Below, piece after piece: positions 30,856 through 40,055 of a stretch of DNA of 57,500 nt (position 1 is its first letter; each line of letters opens with the position of its first letter). Made by a program: the position numbers and the translations under genes. The stretch spans positions 1-57,500 of the forward strand of contig CABZXL010000002.1 of the NCBI GenBank assembly GCA_902529715.1. The letters are read 5' to 3'. This DNA comes from an uncultured Pelagibacteraceae bacterium. GTDB lineage: Bacteria; Pseudomonadota; Alphaproteobacteria; Pelagibacterales; Pelagibacteraceae. The notes below the pieces were generated by a model. That model worked only from the letters and a program-made list of their open reading frames with translations, was not told the origin of the DNA and did not search any database.

Positions 30856-32064
30856 ATGGAAATAAATTTTTTTAATATATTAATTTTACTAATCATAATA
30901 ATAGAAATACTAATTTTTTTAATAACATTATTTGTTAAAAAAGATTTTCAATGGGTATTAACTAATAAAGATGAAAAACCTAAAATTGACGACAAAAAAT
31001 TAGAAAATTTTTTAAATTCTAATTATTCAGAAAAAACTGGTTGGGATAGAAAACCAAATACTAGGGGATCAGAATATAATGGTAATAATAAATCAAATTT
31101 TATAATTTCCAAACACGGATATAGAGAAAGTACCAATTCATTTAAAGATGTTAAATATTTGGTATTTGGAGACTCATTTGCTTTTTGTCGATACGTAAAT
31201 GACAATGAAACATGGGAATATTATCTTGAAAATTTATTGCAGAAGAATATCAGAAATTATGGTGTTGGTAATTTTGGAGTAGATCAAGCAATTTTAAAAT
31301 ATATTAATCTACCAAATAATAATGAGGCAAATCATATTATTCTATCATTTGTTCCGGAAACAATTTTAAGGGTTCACTCATATTGGAAACACTATGTTGA
31401 ATTTGGAAATATTTATGGTTTTAAACCAAAGTTTAAATACGTAAATAATAAGCTAGAATTACTTCCAAATATATTAAAAAAAAACTACAAAGCAAAAGAT
31501 GTTATTTCTAAAATTGAATATATCAAATCAAATGATATTTTTTATAAAAAGCGATTTCAAAAATTTATGTTTAAATTCCCTTATCTTTTAAGCTACATAA
31601 AAAACCTTAATAGAAATAATATTATTTTTTTTAATATACTTGTGTTTAAATTTTTAAAATTTTTAAAAATAAAAAAAAGTGATATTTATCTAAAAAAAGC
31701 TCAATATAAAATCATCAAAGATAATATAGAATTATCCCATAAATTGTATGGAAATAGTAATTTTACAATATTAATGGAAAAAATAATTTTAAATTTCAAT
31801 CTACAACTAAAACAAAAAAATAAAAAAATATCTCTAATTATTTTCCCACAAATTCAAGACCTTGAGTCTCCAAAAAAACAAAGATATCTATATCAAAGTT
31901 TTTTTAAAAGTATAAATAAACATATACAAGTTATTGATTTAACAGATAATTTTTTAAATTATGGAGACTATAAATCTTTATATTTAAACGACTCATATGG
32001 AGGACATCTTTCTCCAAATGGAAACAAATTTGTAGCAAATATTATAAATGAAAAACTTATTTAA
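30856..32064 (+). CDS. SGNH-like membrane-anchored protein
   Basis: N-terminal TM; VKYLVFGDSFAFCRYVNDNETWEYYLENLL (GDS-like), NYGVGNFGVDQ, YGGHLSPNGNKFVA. Confidence 0.7.
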   Translation: MEINFFNILILLIIIIEILIFLITLFVKKDFQWVLTNKDEKPKIDDKKLENFLNSNYSEKTGWDRKPNTRGSEYNGNNKSNFIISKHGYRESTNSFKDVKYLVFGDSFAFCRYVNDNETWEYYLENLLQKNIRNYGVGNFGVDQAILKYINLPNNNEANHIILSFVPETILRVHSYWKHYVEFGNIYGFKPKFKYVNNKLELLPNILKKNYKAKDVISKIEYIKSNDIFYKKRFQKFMFKFPYLLSYIKNLNRNNIIFFNILVFKFLKFLKIKKSDIYLKKAQYKIIKDNIELSHKLYGNSNFTILMEKIILNFNLQLKQKNKKISLIIFPQIQDLESPKKQRYLYQSFFKSINKHIQVIDLTDNFLNYGDYKSLYLNDSYGGHLSPNGNKFVANIINEKLI

Positions 32065-32075
32065 ATAATTTAATT

Positions 32076-32585
32076 ATGATTTTATGGATTTCAGGCATCT
32101 CAGGAGTTGGAAAAACTACATTGGCCAGAAAGCTGTATAAATTAATTAAAAAAAAGACTAATAATGTGGTTTGGATTGATGGTGATCAGTTTAGAAAGAT
32201 CTTTAATAACGATCTTAAATATACTCTTAAAGATAGGAATAAAAACGCACAAAGAATTTGTTCTTTTGTGAAATTTTTATCTTCCCAAAATATAAATATT
32301 ATTTTATCAGCAAATTTAACATCAAATAAATACAGAAGCTGGTGTAAAAAAAATTTAAAGAATTATATCAGTGTTTATATTGACTCAAGTTTAGACAATT
32401 TATTTAAAAGAGATAAGAAAAACATTTATAATAATAAAAAACTAAAAAAAAATGTTGTTGGATTAGGTATAAAAAAAAATAGACCAACTTATGTGAACTA
32501 TTTCATACAAAATAACTCAAATAAAAAAGCCTTTTTAGGTGAAGCCAAAAATATAATGAAATTAGTTAAAAAAAATTATTTTTAA
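32076..32585 (+). CDS. APS-kinase-like P-loop kinase; proposed CDP-amidate 3'-kinase (Cj1415-like)
   Basis: MILWISGISGVGKTTLARKLYKLIKKKTNNVVWIDGDQFRKIFNNDLKYTLKDRNKNAQRI; Walker A GISGVGKTT, DGDQFR. Confidence 0.82.
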   Translation: MILWISGISGVGKTTLARKLYKLIKKKTNNVVWIDGDQFRKIFNNDLKYTLKDRNKNAQRICSFVKFLSSQNINIILSANLTSNKYRSWCKKNLKNYISVYIDSSLDNLFKRDKKNIYNNKKLKKNVVGLGIKKNRPTYVNYFIQNNSNKKAFLGEAKNIMKLVKKNYF

Positions 32586-34411
32586 TTAAAATTTAGATTT
32601 CTCCATTTTAAATAATTATAAATCCTAAAATAGAAATAACCATTTGTTTGATATTTTCTATTTTTTTTTTGTTTAACAATATTACTCTCTAAAACTTTAA
32701 AATTGATTGGAATATCTGAATTTTTATATTTCTGTATTAAATCAATGAATTCATTGAACACAATCTCAAATATATAATAGTTATCATTACCAGGTCTTCC
32801 ACTTTTAATTTTTCTATATAATACTTTTTTTGGGGAAATTTTTTCAAGAGATTTTCTTATCATATATTTTTGATGACCAGAATTAATAAAATATTTGGTT
32901 TTTATTTTAAAAATATATTCTACAAATTTAATATCTAGCATTGGTACTCTATTTTCAATACCGAAGGCCATTGAATTTCTATCTTCCATTCTTAAAGCTA
33001 AAGAAAGATCATTAGAAAATATTGAATTAATTAATGAAGTTTTAAACAAATTTTTATTTTTTAGATTTGTTATATCGTTCCAATTTTCTTTTAAAAATTT
33101 TTTAGATTGAATTTTTTTATTATCTATGTAGTCAAGTGGTTTAGTATCTTCTAAATCAGAATTTTTTTTATTAATAACATTTTTAATTGATTTAAAAGAT
33201 AAATTTAACTTATTCTTAGATAAATTAAAATTTTTAATATGTTTGTTTAATTCTTGAAAATTTTTATTTCTATATAAATGATATAAATAAATATTAAGCA
33301 TTCTACTATACCCGCCCATTATTTCATCTCCACCTTCACCTCCAATCAAAACTTTGAAGTTTTTCTTTTCAATTTTTTCTCTTAATAAAAACTGGTAAAT
33401 GCAATTACTAGCTCTAACAGGTTCGTCTTGGAATTTTAACATTTCATTTATATCAAATGACTTTATTCTATGATTTAAATCAATATATTGATGATTAAGC
33501 CCAAGCTTTTTTACAAAGTCATTTATGTATGGCTTTTCATTAAAAGTTTTCTTAGGGATAATAGAAAAAGTGTTAATTTTTCTTGAAAATTGCCTCGCAG
33601 CACTAATTACTGATGTCGAGTCTATTCCTCCACTCAATAAATATGCAATTTTTACATCTGCATTTGTATGCATCTTCACACTATCAAAAAAAGCTTTTTT
33701 AAATTCTTCTTTATCAAAATTTTTTTCCTCAGAATATTTGAGTTTCCAATATTTTGATATTTTAAGATTATCTTTTACATATTCTAATTTGGAAGATGGT
33801 TCTAGTCTATGAATATCCTTAAAAAAAGTTTTATTTTTAATATCTGCAAATGATTTAAATAGATATTTATTTGAGGTATTTGAATCCTCCTTTTTATCTC
33901 CTGTAAAATAAATTATATCTTTAATTTCTGAAGATATAATTAATGTATTATTCAATTTCTTAAAATACATAGGTTTTTGTCCAAAGTGATCTCTGTAAGC
34001 AATCATTTTTTTTAATTTTTTATCCCAAATACAAAAAGCAAACATCCCCCTTAATTTATTTATAAATTTGTCTCCCCAATAAATAAATGATTTAAGTAAA
34101 ACCTCTGCATCCCCGTTTGATTTAAATTTATATCCCTTTTCTTTTAATGATAATTTTAATTCTTTAAAATTATAAATTTCCCCATTAAACACAATTACAA
34201 ATCTTTTATCTTCTGATACTAATGGTTGATCAGAATTTTTTGTTAAATCTATTATTGAAAGTCGTTTGAATATTGCACAAAAATCTTGATCGTAATAAAG
34301 ATCTGACCTATCTGGACCTCTATGTAAATTTATTTTTGAATATTCTTTTATTTTACTTAAAGAAAATTCATGATGATTAGAATGGTTAATAATGCATGTA
34401 AATCCACACAT
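32582..34411 (-). CDS. asnB: Asparagine synthase (glutamine-hydrolysing) family amidotransferase
   Basis: MCGFTCIINH (N-terminal Cys), LHRGPDRSD, FNGEIYNF, YLLSGGIDSTSVI. Confidence 0.93.
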   Translation of the reverse strand: MCGFTCIINHSNHHEFSLSKIKEYSKINLHRGPDRSDLYYDQDFCAIFKRLSIIDLTKNSDQPLVSEDKRFVIVFNGEIYNFKELKLSLKEKGYKFKSNGDAEVLLKSFIYWGDKFINKLRGMFAFCIWDKKLKKMIAYRDHFGQKPMYFKKLNNTLIISSEIKDIIYFTGDKKEDSNTSNKYLFKSFADIKNKTFFKDIHRLEPSSKLEYVKDNLKISKYWKLKYSEEKNFDKEEFKKAFFDSVKMHTNADVKIAYLLSGGIDSTSVISAARQFSRKINTFSIIPKKTFNEKPYINDFVKKLGLNHQYIDLNHRIKSFDINEMLKFQDEPVRASNCIYQFLLREKIEKKNFKVLIGGEGGDEIMGGYSRMLNIYLYHLYRNKNFQELNKHIKNFNLSKNKLNLSFKSIKNVINKKNSDLEDTKPLDYIDNKKIQSKKFLKENWNDITNLKNKNLFKTSLINSIFSNDLSLALRMEDRNSMAFGIENRVPMLDIKFVEYIFKIKTKYFINSGHQKYMIRKSLEKISPKKVLYRKIKSGRPGNDNYYIFEIVFNEFIDLIQKYKNSDIPINFKVLESNIVKQKKNRKYQTNGYFYFRIYNYLKWRNLNFN

Positions 34412-35223
34412 TATTTTTTATAATAATCTAACTGTGCTTTATTATAAACGCCAAGGGGCTTTTCATCTAAATAAAGCAAGTGAGTATCAATTTTTTCAAG
34501 ATGAATGTGAACCCAATTTCTTTGAAAATTATTTACTAGAAATCTTACATTAGCAGTTCTCCCATCAGATACAATTATTGTACCTGGCAATAGGAAATTT
34601 TCAAACTTAAGAATATCACAATTCATTGGCATTAAATCATCTTTTCCAATATGAAAACCATTTTTTTTATAATGGATTTTTGTGAAATTGTTTGGACCAT
34701 CTAACAAAATAAAATCTGGATTAATAACAGGATGGCTAAGATATTCATTTGCTATCCTAGAATTAAATGTTGTCATTTGAATTTTTGAATATTTAAAAGT
34801 TACTAATTTGTTTAATTTAGAAAATTTTGTTAATTTTTTTTTACATATTTCTATATATTTTCGTGAATTATCAACAACATAAGATTGAAAAGGATAAACG
34901 CATCTTGGCCAAACTTTTGGATATTTTCTTTTATTTTTTAAAAGTGCGTCATGCATCACTAATGTCGAATTACCACATCCGTATTCTAGAACTGTTGTTC
35001 TTTTATTTAATAAAATTATTCTATGTAAGAATTGTAGATCTGTTAGGTCTGGTGGATGAGGTTTAATATTTTTTCTACTATCTTTTTTTTTGTCTAAATG
35101 CCCACTATGATATGCTCCTGCCCTCTCTCTAAAATTCAAATTTAAAAAAAAGCCTAAATCATTTGATTTAAAATAAGTATCATGGTCAGTAATTTTTGGA
35201 ATTTTTATTTTTACGAATTTCAT
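34411..35223 (-). CDS. Class I SAM methyltransferase-like protein
   Basis: RTTVLEYGCGNSTLVMHDAL...YVVDNSRKYIEICKKKL...DFILLDGPNNF. Confidence 0.6.
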   Translation of the reverse strand: MKFVKIKIPKITDHDTYFKSNDLGFFLNLNFRERAGAYHSGHLDKKKDSRKNIKPHPPDLTDLQFLHRIILLNKRTTVLEYGCGNSTLVMHDALLKNKRKYPKVWPRCVYPFQSYVVDNSRKYIEICKKKLTKFSKLNKLVTFKYSKIQMTTFNSRIANEYLSHPVINPDFILLDGPNNFTKIHYKKNGFHIGKDDLMPMNCDILKFENFLLPGTIIVSDGRTANVRFLVNNFQRNWVHIHLEKIDTHLLYLDEKPLGVYNKAQLDYYKK

Positions 35224-35226
35224 CTT

Positions 35227-35937
35227 TTATTTAATGCAAAGATAACCTTTAAAGTTAAGATATTGAAATATAGTTTGTATATTCCTAAAACCACATTTTG
35301 TCAAAATCTTGATATTTGCAGTATCAGAATAAGGTTCCAATACACCTCTGATAGCTTTAGTTTTATTCAAAATATTTTTGGGTGAAATTCCATTGCTCTC
35401 TTTAAAATCATAATATAAGGAATTTAAAATATCTTGAAATCTTTCATCATTTCCCCTTATTTTTTCAAATAGAATAAATGCACCTCTTGTGTGAAGAGAT
35501 TTATAAATTTTTTTTAGTAGTTTTGGTCTTTCAGACGGGGTAAGAAATTGCAATGTGTAATATGAAATTATTAAATTGGATTTTTGAAATTTAATTCTTG
35601 TCAAATCAGAATGTATCAATTCTATATTTTTAATTTTATTTTTTTTTATCTTTTTTTTTGACAAAATTATCATTTTTTTTTCTTCATCAATCCCTATAAA
35701 TTTTACTTTTTTACCCTTAAGATGTTTGCTGAGCATGATGTTTAGATTTGAAGTTGAGCATCCTAAATCGTATGAAAGTGCATTTTTATACATAAAAAAA
35801 TTACTTAAACTTTTAATGATTTGATGGCCATTATCGTAGAATGGAACTGATTTTTTTACGTGATCTTCAAAACTTTTTGGTATTTTTCCACCAAAATTCC
35901 AACTTCCATATTTTATATCTACTTCAAGATCTTTCAT
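35227..35937 (-). CDS. CmoA-like (carboxy-SAM synthase family) protein
   Basis: ALSYDLGCSTSNLNIMLSKHL; ISYYTLQFLTPSERPKLLKKIYKSLHTRGAFILFEKI...LNSLYYDFKESNGIS...CGFRNIQTIFQYLNFKGYLCIK; resembles E. coli CmoA as I recall it. Confidence 0.72.
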   Translation of the reverse strand: MKDLEVDIKYGSWNFGGKIPKSFEDHVKKSVPFYDNGHQIIKSLSNFFMYKNALSYDLGCSTSNLNIMLSKHLKGKKVKFIGIDEEKKMIILSKKKIKKNKIKNIELIHSDLTRIKFQKSNLIISYYTLQFLTPSERPKLLKKIYKSLHTRGAFILFEKIRGNDERFQDILNSLYYDFKESNGISPKNILNKTKAIRGVLEPYSDTANIKILTKCGFRNIQTIFQYLNFKGYLCIK

Positions 35938-36007
35938 ACTAATTTATAAATTAAAGGTTGAAAATTAACTTAAATATATTATTTAATTTGTCCATATATT
36001 ATTAAAT

Positions 36008-37357
36008 ATGCCTAAAATACGACTGTATAATCCCATTGAGGTTAAAAAAAGAGAATTTGATTCAAAAATATTATTTTCAATTTTATTTGCACAAAAAAAT
36101 TTTTCTGTTGTTCTGGGTAAAAAAGTCAATCTTTATAATTATAAAAAGCTTTTTAAACCAGGAATATTTTTTTTTAAAGGATTAGGGCCAAAAAATTATA
36201 AACCAATTAAAGAACTGGTTAATCTTGGATTTGTATGTTTTAGCTCAGATGAGGAAGGCCTGGGAGCAGACTATGATACAGAATTTGAATTAAGAATAGA
36301 TAAAAAATCCCTAAAATTGATTGAAAAATTTTTTGCTTGGGGAAATTTTCAAAAAGAACAAATATTAAAAAAATTAAATGATGAATTTGAAAAATTCATT
36401 CCAAGTGGAAATGCAAGATTAGATATTTTAAAAAAACCATTCAGAAAAATATATGATGAAGAAGCTAAAGAAATTAAAAAAAAACACGGAAATTTTGTAT
36501 TGTTATTAACTAAATTTACTTCCTCAAATCATGCAGCTTTTACGGTAAAAGAAGGAGAAGAATATCCAACAAAAAGATTATGGCATCAAAGAGAGTTTGA
36601 ATTTCAAAAAGATATTATGATTAATCTTAAAAAATTCTTAAATGAATTTAATTTAAAACACCCAGAAATTAGATTAGTGGTCAGACCTCATCCGATTGAA
36701 AATAAAGAAAATTGGAAAGAATGGACTAAAAACTTAAAAAATATTCATCTTTCAATTGATGACTACAATACTAATTCTTGGATTTTGGCTTCGGATTTTA
36801 ATATTTCATCAAATTGTACAACTTCAATGGAGTCTGCATTTCTTGAAAAAAAAACAATAAATTTTGTAACCAAAAAAGACGAACTCATTGAAATTAAAGC
36901 ATTTGAAAAAATTAGCAAAGAAGTAAATACCAATCAAGAGTTGATAAAAGTTATAGAAGACTGGATGATAAAAAATAATCATTTTGAATGTAAAAATATT
37001 TATGAAACTGAGGGAATGGAATATTATGTTGAAAATAAATTATCAAATTTCTGTGATAACATACTGCCCTATATAGAAAAATCTATTCATAAAATTTCTA
37101 AAAAAAATGATAAAAAAAATTCAAAAATTAATTTTTTGATTTTAAAGTTTATTAGAAATATAAAAAACATTTTTTATGGTTTTAAAGCATCAAAAACAGA
37201 GAGATATGTGGGACTTCAAAAAATTGACAGTTTACAAATCATAGATGTACAAAAAAGGCTAGATCATTGGCTTAGAGCATTGGGAATTAAGAAAGACTCT
37301 TTGTTTGTAAAAGAAATTTATCCAGGTTGCTTTTGTATTGAAAAGAAAGAAAATTAA
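36008..37357 (+). CDS. Surface carbohydrate biosynthesis protein (BF0058-like)
   Basis: MPKIRLYNPIEVKKREFDSKILFSILFAQKNFSVVLGKK; FFFKGLGPKN; LRLVVRPHPIENKENW-like region; ISSNCTTSMESAFLEKKTINF. Confidence 0.65.
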   Translation: MPKIRLYNPIEVKKREFDSKILFSILFAQKNFSVVLGKKVNLYNYKKLFKPGIFFFKGLGPKNYKPIKELVNLGFVCFSSDEEGLGADYDTEFELRIDKKSLKLIEKFFAWGNFQKEQILKKLNDEFEKFIPSGNARLDILKKPFRKIYDEEAKEIKKKHGNFVLLLTKFTSSNHAAFTVKEGEEYPTKRLWHQREFEFQKDIMINLKKFLNEFNLKHPEIRLVVRPHPIENKENWKEWTKNLKNIHLSIDDYNTNSWILASDFNISSNCTTSMESAFLEKKTINFVTKKDELIEIKAFEKISKEVNTNQELIKVIEDWMIKNNHFECKNIYETEGMEYYVENKLSNFCDNILPYIEKSIHKISKKNDKKNSKINFLILKFIRNIKNIFYGFKASKTERYVGLQKIDSLQIIDVQKRLDHWLRALGIKKDSLFVKEIYPGCFCIEKKEN

Positions 37358-39072
37358 ACTTGTACTAATTTTCCATTTTTCATCTCAAAAATTTTGTCAC
37401 AATCTTTTAAAACATCCATCTCATGAGAAATACTTATAATGGTCTTTTCTCCCCTTAAATTATTAATATTTTTTAGAATGGTTTTTTTAGTTTTTAAATC
37501 AATCGAGTTTGTTGACTCATCTAAAATTAAAATCTCTGGATTCCTATATAAGGCCCTGGCGATTCCTATTCTTTGTTTTTCACCCCCAGATATTCTAGAT
37601 CCTCTTTCACCTAAATTTGTTTTGTTTCCATTAGGAAGTTGATTTATAAATTCTGCCAATACACAACTATTGATAATTTCGTTAAAGTAATTGAGATTTA
37701 GATTAGAAATTTCATTATCTAGACTTATATTTGCTAAAATATTATCATCCAACAAATTTACATTCTGAGGAACATAACCAATTTTATTACGCCAACTTTT
37801 TGAGTTTATAGAAAATATTTTCCCATCTATAATTATTTCTCCGTCTGTTGGAGTAAATAATCCAAGCAAAAGATCTAAAAAAGTTGATTTTCCAGATCCA
37901 GATGAACCATAAATTCCTATGTACTCACCCTTTTTTATAGATAAATTTAAATCATTTAAAATACTTTCAGATTTATTAGGGTATTTGAAAGAAACATTTT
38001 TAAATTGAATTTCTTCAACAAATTCTATCTTTTTATCGTCTGCAGTTTCATCTTTCATATTATTTAAATCTCTACCTACAATTTGCAATGCTTTATAATT
38101 CTGACTCAGTTTGTTTATTGAAAAAATAATTTTATTTACTGAAGGATAAATTCTTAATGCTGTTACAGTAAGAATTCCCAGTTCTGGGATAAGACTGACA
38201 AATCCTGAAGAGCTTATTGAATAACTAGAGTAAATATAAGCTATGATAGCTATTAAAATTAATGTTTCAAAAAAGAATCTAGGTATTCCTTTTAATATTG
38301 TAGTTTTTTTTAAATAATCTTGAACTTGATTTTCCTCTATAAAATAAAAGTTTAAAAATTTTTCTTCTTTACTAAAAATTTTTAGTTCTTTAAACATTGA
38401 AAAAGATTGAAGTATTGCTTTCATTGCCTTTCCTTGAAAACTTACTATTAACCCTCCCCAACGACCTACAGTTTTTTTAATAATTGGTGCAAAAATAATT
38501 GTTGGAATACCTATCGCTAAAATTAAAAATATTAAGATTTTGCCTTGAATAAAAAATAAAAAAATAATAAGACCTAAAAACACCGCTGTCTCAATTATCA
38601 AGACCATACAATTATAAACATTGGTGATTGCCTGGTCAGCTGTAAGTGAAATATTTCTTACAAGGTTTGAAGAATTATTACTAATTTGAAATAAATAAGT
38701 TTCATTAATATAGTATTTTAATAAATTTGATTTAACTCTCAATCTAAGTGCTTTATAAAAATTAGAGTACCAAAATAAAAAATATATTAAAAATATATTT
38801 TTTGTAATAAATATAAATAAAACAAATACAGAAGCGTAGAGTACTAAATTATTGGGTGAATAACTAAAATTTAACAAATCAAATAATTTTTCAAAAAATG
38901 GAATTTTATCATTTGAGTTTTCGCTTATTAAAGCTGTAAATAAAGGGTATAAAGCACCTATACTAAGTGTTTCAAAGAATGTACTTCCACAAGTTAAAAA
39001 GAAAAAAAAGACTAATTTTTTTTTTTCTCTTTCAGTCAAAAAATTGTAACTTTCTATAAAATATTTTTTCAT
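37354..39072 (-). CDS. ABC transporter, fused permease/ATPase (MsbA/PglK-like)
   Basis: Six-TM-type N-terminus; Walker A GIYGSSGSGKSTFLD; signature RISGGEKQRIGIARAL; Walker B ILILDEST. Confidence 0.93.
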   Translation of the reverse strand: MKKYFIESYNFLTEREKKKLVFFFFLTCGSTFFETLSIGALYPLFTALISENSNDKIPFFEKLFDLLNFSYSPNNLVLYASVFVLFIFITKNIFLIYFLFWYSNFYKALRLRVKSNLLKYYINETYLFQISNNSSNLVRNISLTADQAITNVYNCMVLIIETAVFLGLIIFLFFIQGKILIFLILAIGIPTIIFAPIIKKTVGRWGGLIVSFQGKAMKAILQSFSMFKELKIFSKEEKFLNFYFIEENQVQDYLKKTTILKGIPRFFFETLILIAIIAYIYSSYSISSSGFVSLIPELGILTVTALRIYPSVNKIIFSINKLSQNYKALQIVGRDLNNMKDETADDKKIEFVEEIQFKNVSFKYPNKSESILNDLNLSIKKGEYIGIYGSSGSGKSTFLDLLLGLFTPTDGEIIIDGKIFSINSKSWRNKIGYVPQNVNLLDDNILANISLDNEISNLNLNYFNEIINSCVLAEFINQLPNGNKTNLGERGSRISGGEKQRIGIARALYRNPEILILDESTNSIDLKTKKTILKNINNLRGEKTIISISHEMDVLKDCDKIFEMKNGKLVQV

Positions 39073-40055
39073 TGATAATTCAAATTAATTATTTTCTTTA
39101 TTTCTTTTTCTCCATTCCATTTTAGCTTTTTACATAACAAATAATGTTTTTCAAAAAATTCTTTATCTATTTTTTTTATCATTTTTGGCAACTTAATTAA
39201 GTTATCAATTTTAAAACCTAGGTTATTTTTTTTAATAATATATGCGTTGTAAGTGAATTCCTCATTGAAATCACTCATATAAGTAAAAATTGGAATGCTA
39301 TATTCTAAACAACTATTTACGGTGCCAAGACCAGGTTTGATAATCGCTAAATCAATTTTTTTAAACATTTGACTTGAATAATTAGCTTTGAATATTTTTA
39401 TATTCTTATTCTTATTGGTTATTTTTCCTAATGCAGGGTCAATATAAAAATTTACTTTTTTTTTAAAGTATTGAAAAATTTTCTCTAATTCTTTTTTTAC
39501 TTTTCTAACTTTTAAAATACCTAATTTAGCAGTGCCTAATGAAATTAAGATATTTTGTATTTTATTTTTTTTCCTACCCTTAAATGTACCAAATAATCCA
39601 ATTTTTGTTATTTTAAAATTATCAGATACTTGTGGATGCATAAATAAGTAACACCCTAATACTGGTAAATTGTTTCTTTTTATTAGGTTATCTTTTTCAA
39701 TTTTAATTTTTTTTTTTATTTTTAATATTTTATGCCATAAAAAATTTGCATATAAATATGAATTTTTTTTCAGTTCAAAAATTTCGGGTAAATTATCAGA
39801 TATAAATAAATCTGTTTTATTTAAAGAATCATTTTTAATTTTTCTTATCCATTCATAATTATATGAATTTTTTTTTACATTAATTCTCATTTCAAAATTC
39901 TGTAATTTTATATTTCTATTTAATTTAAATTTTTTGACCAAATTTTTTGGAGCCATTAAACTTACATTATGTTGATTAATTAAGATGTTTGATAAATAAA
40001 CTAATCTTTTAATATGCCCAAGACCATTATCAGAAGCGATAAGAGTTATGTTCAT
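39069..40055 (-). CDS. Glycosyltransferase (UDP-GT/MurG-like)
   Basis: MNITLIASDNGLGHIKRLVYLSNILINQHNVSLMAPKN; NILISLGTAKLG; LAIIKPGLGTVNSCLEYSIPIFTY. Confidence 0.7.
   Translation of the reverse strand: MNITLIASDNGLGHIKRLVYLSNILINQHNVSLMAPKNLVKKFKLNRNIKLQNFEMRINVKKNSYNYEWIRKIKNDSLNKTDLFISDNLPEIFELKKNSYLYANFLWHKILKIKKKIKIEKDNLIKRNNLPVLGCYLFMHPQVSDNFKITKIGLFGTFKGRKKNKIQNILISLGTAKLGILKVRKVKKELEKIFQYFKKKVNFYIDPALGKITNKNKNIKIFKANYSSQMFKKIDLAIIKPGLGTVNSCLEYSIPIFTYMSDFNEEFTYNAYIIKKNNLGFKIDNLIKLPKMIKKIDKEFFEKHYLLCKKLKWNGEKEIKKIINLNYQ

Noticed and set aside
32076-32585. Canonical sulfate-assimilation APS kinase (CysC)
   Set aside because: No ATP sulfurylase nearby and a three-gene phosphoramidate set is present in the same island; Cj1415-type role fits better, though not proven.
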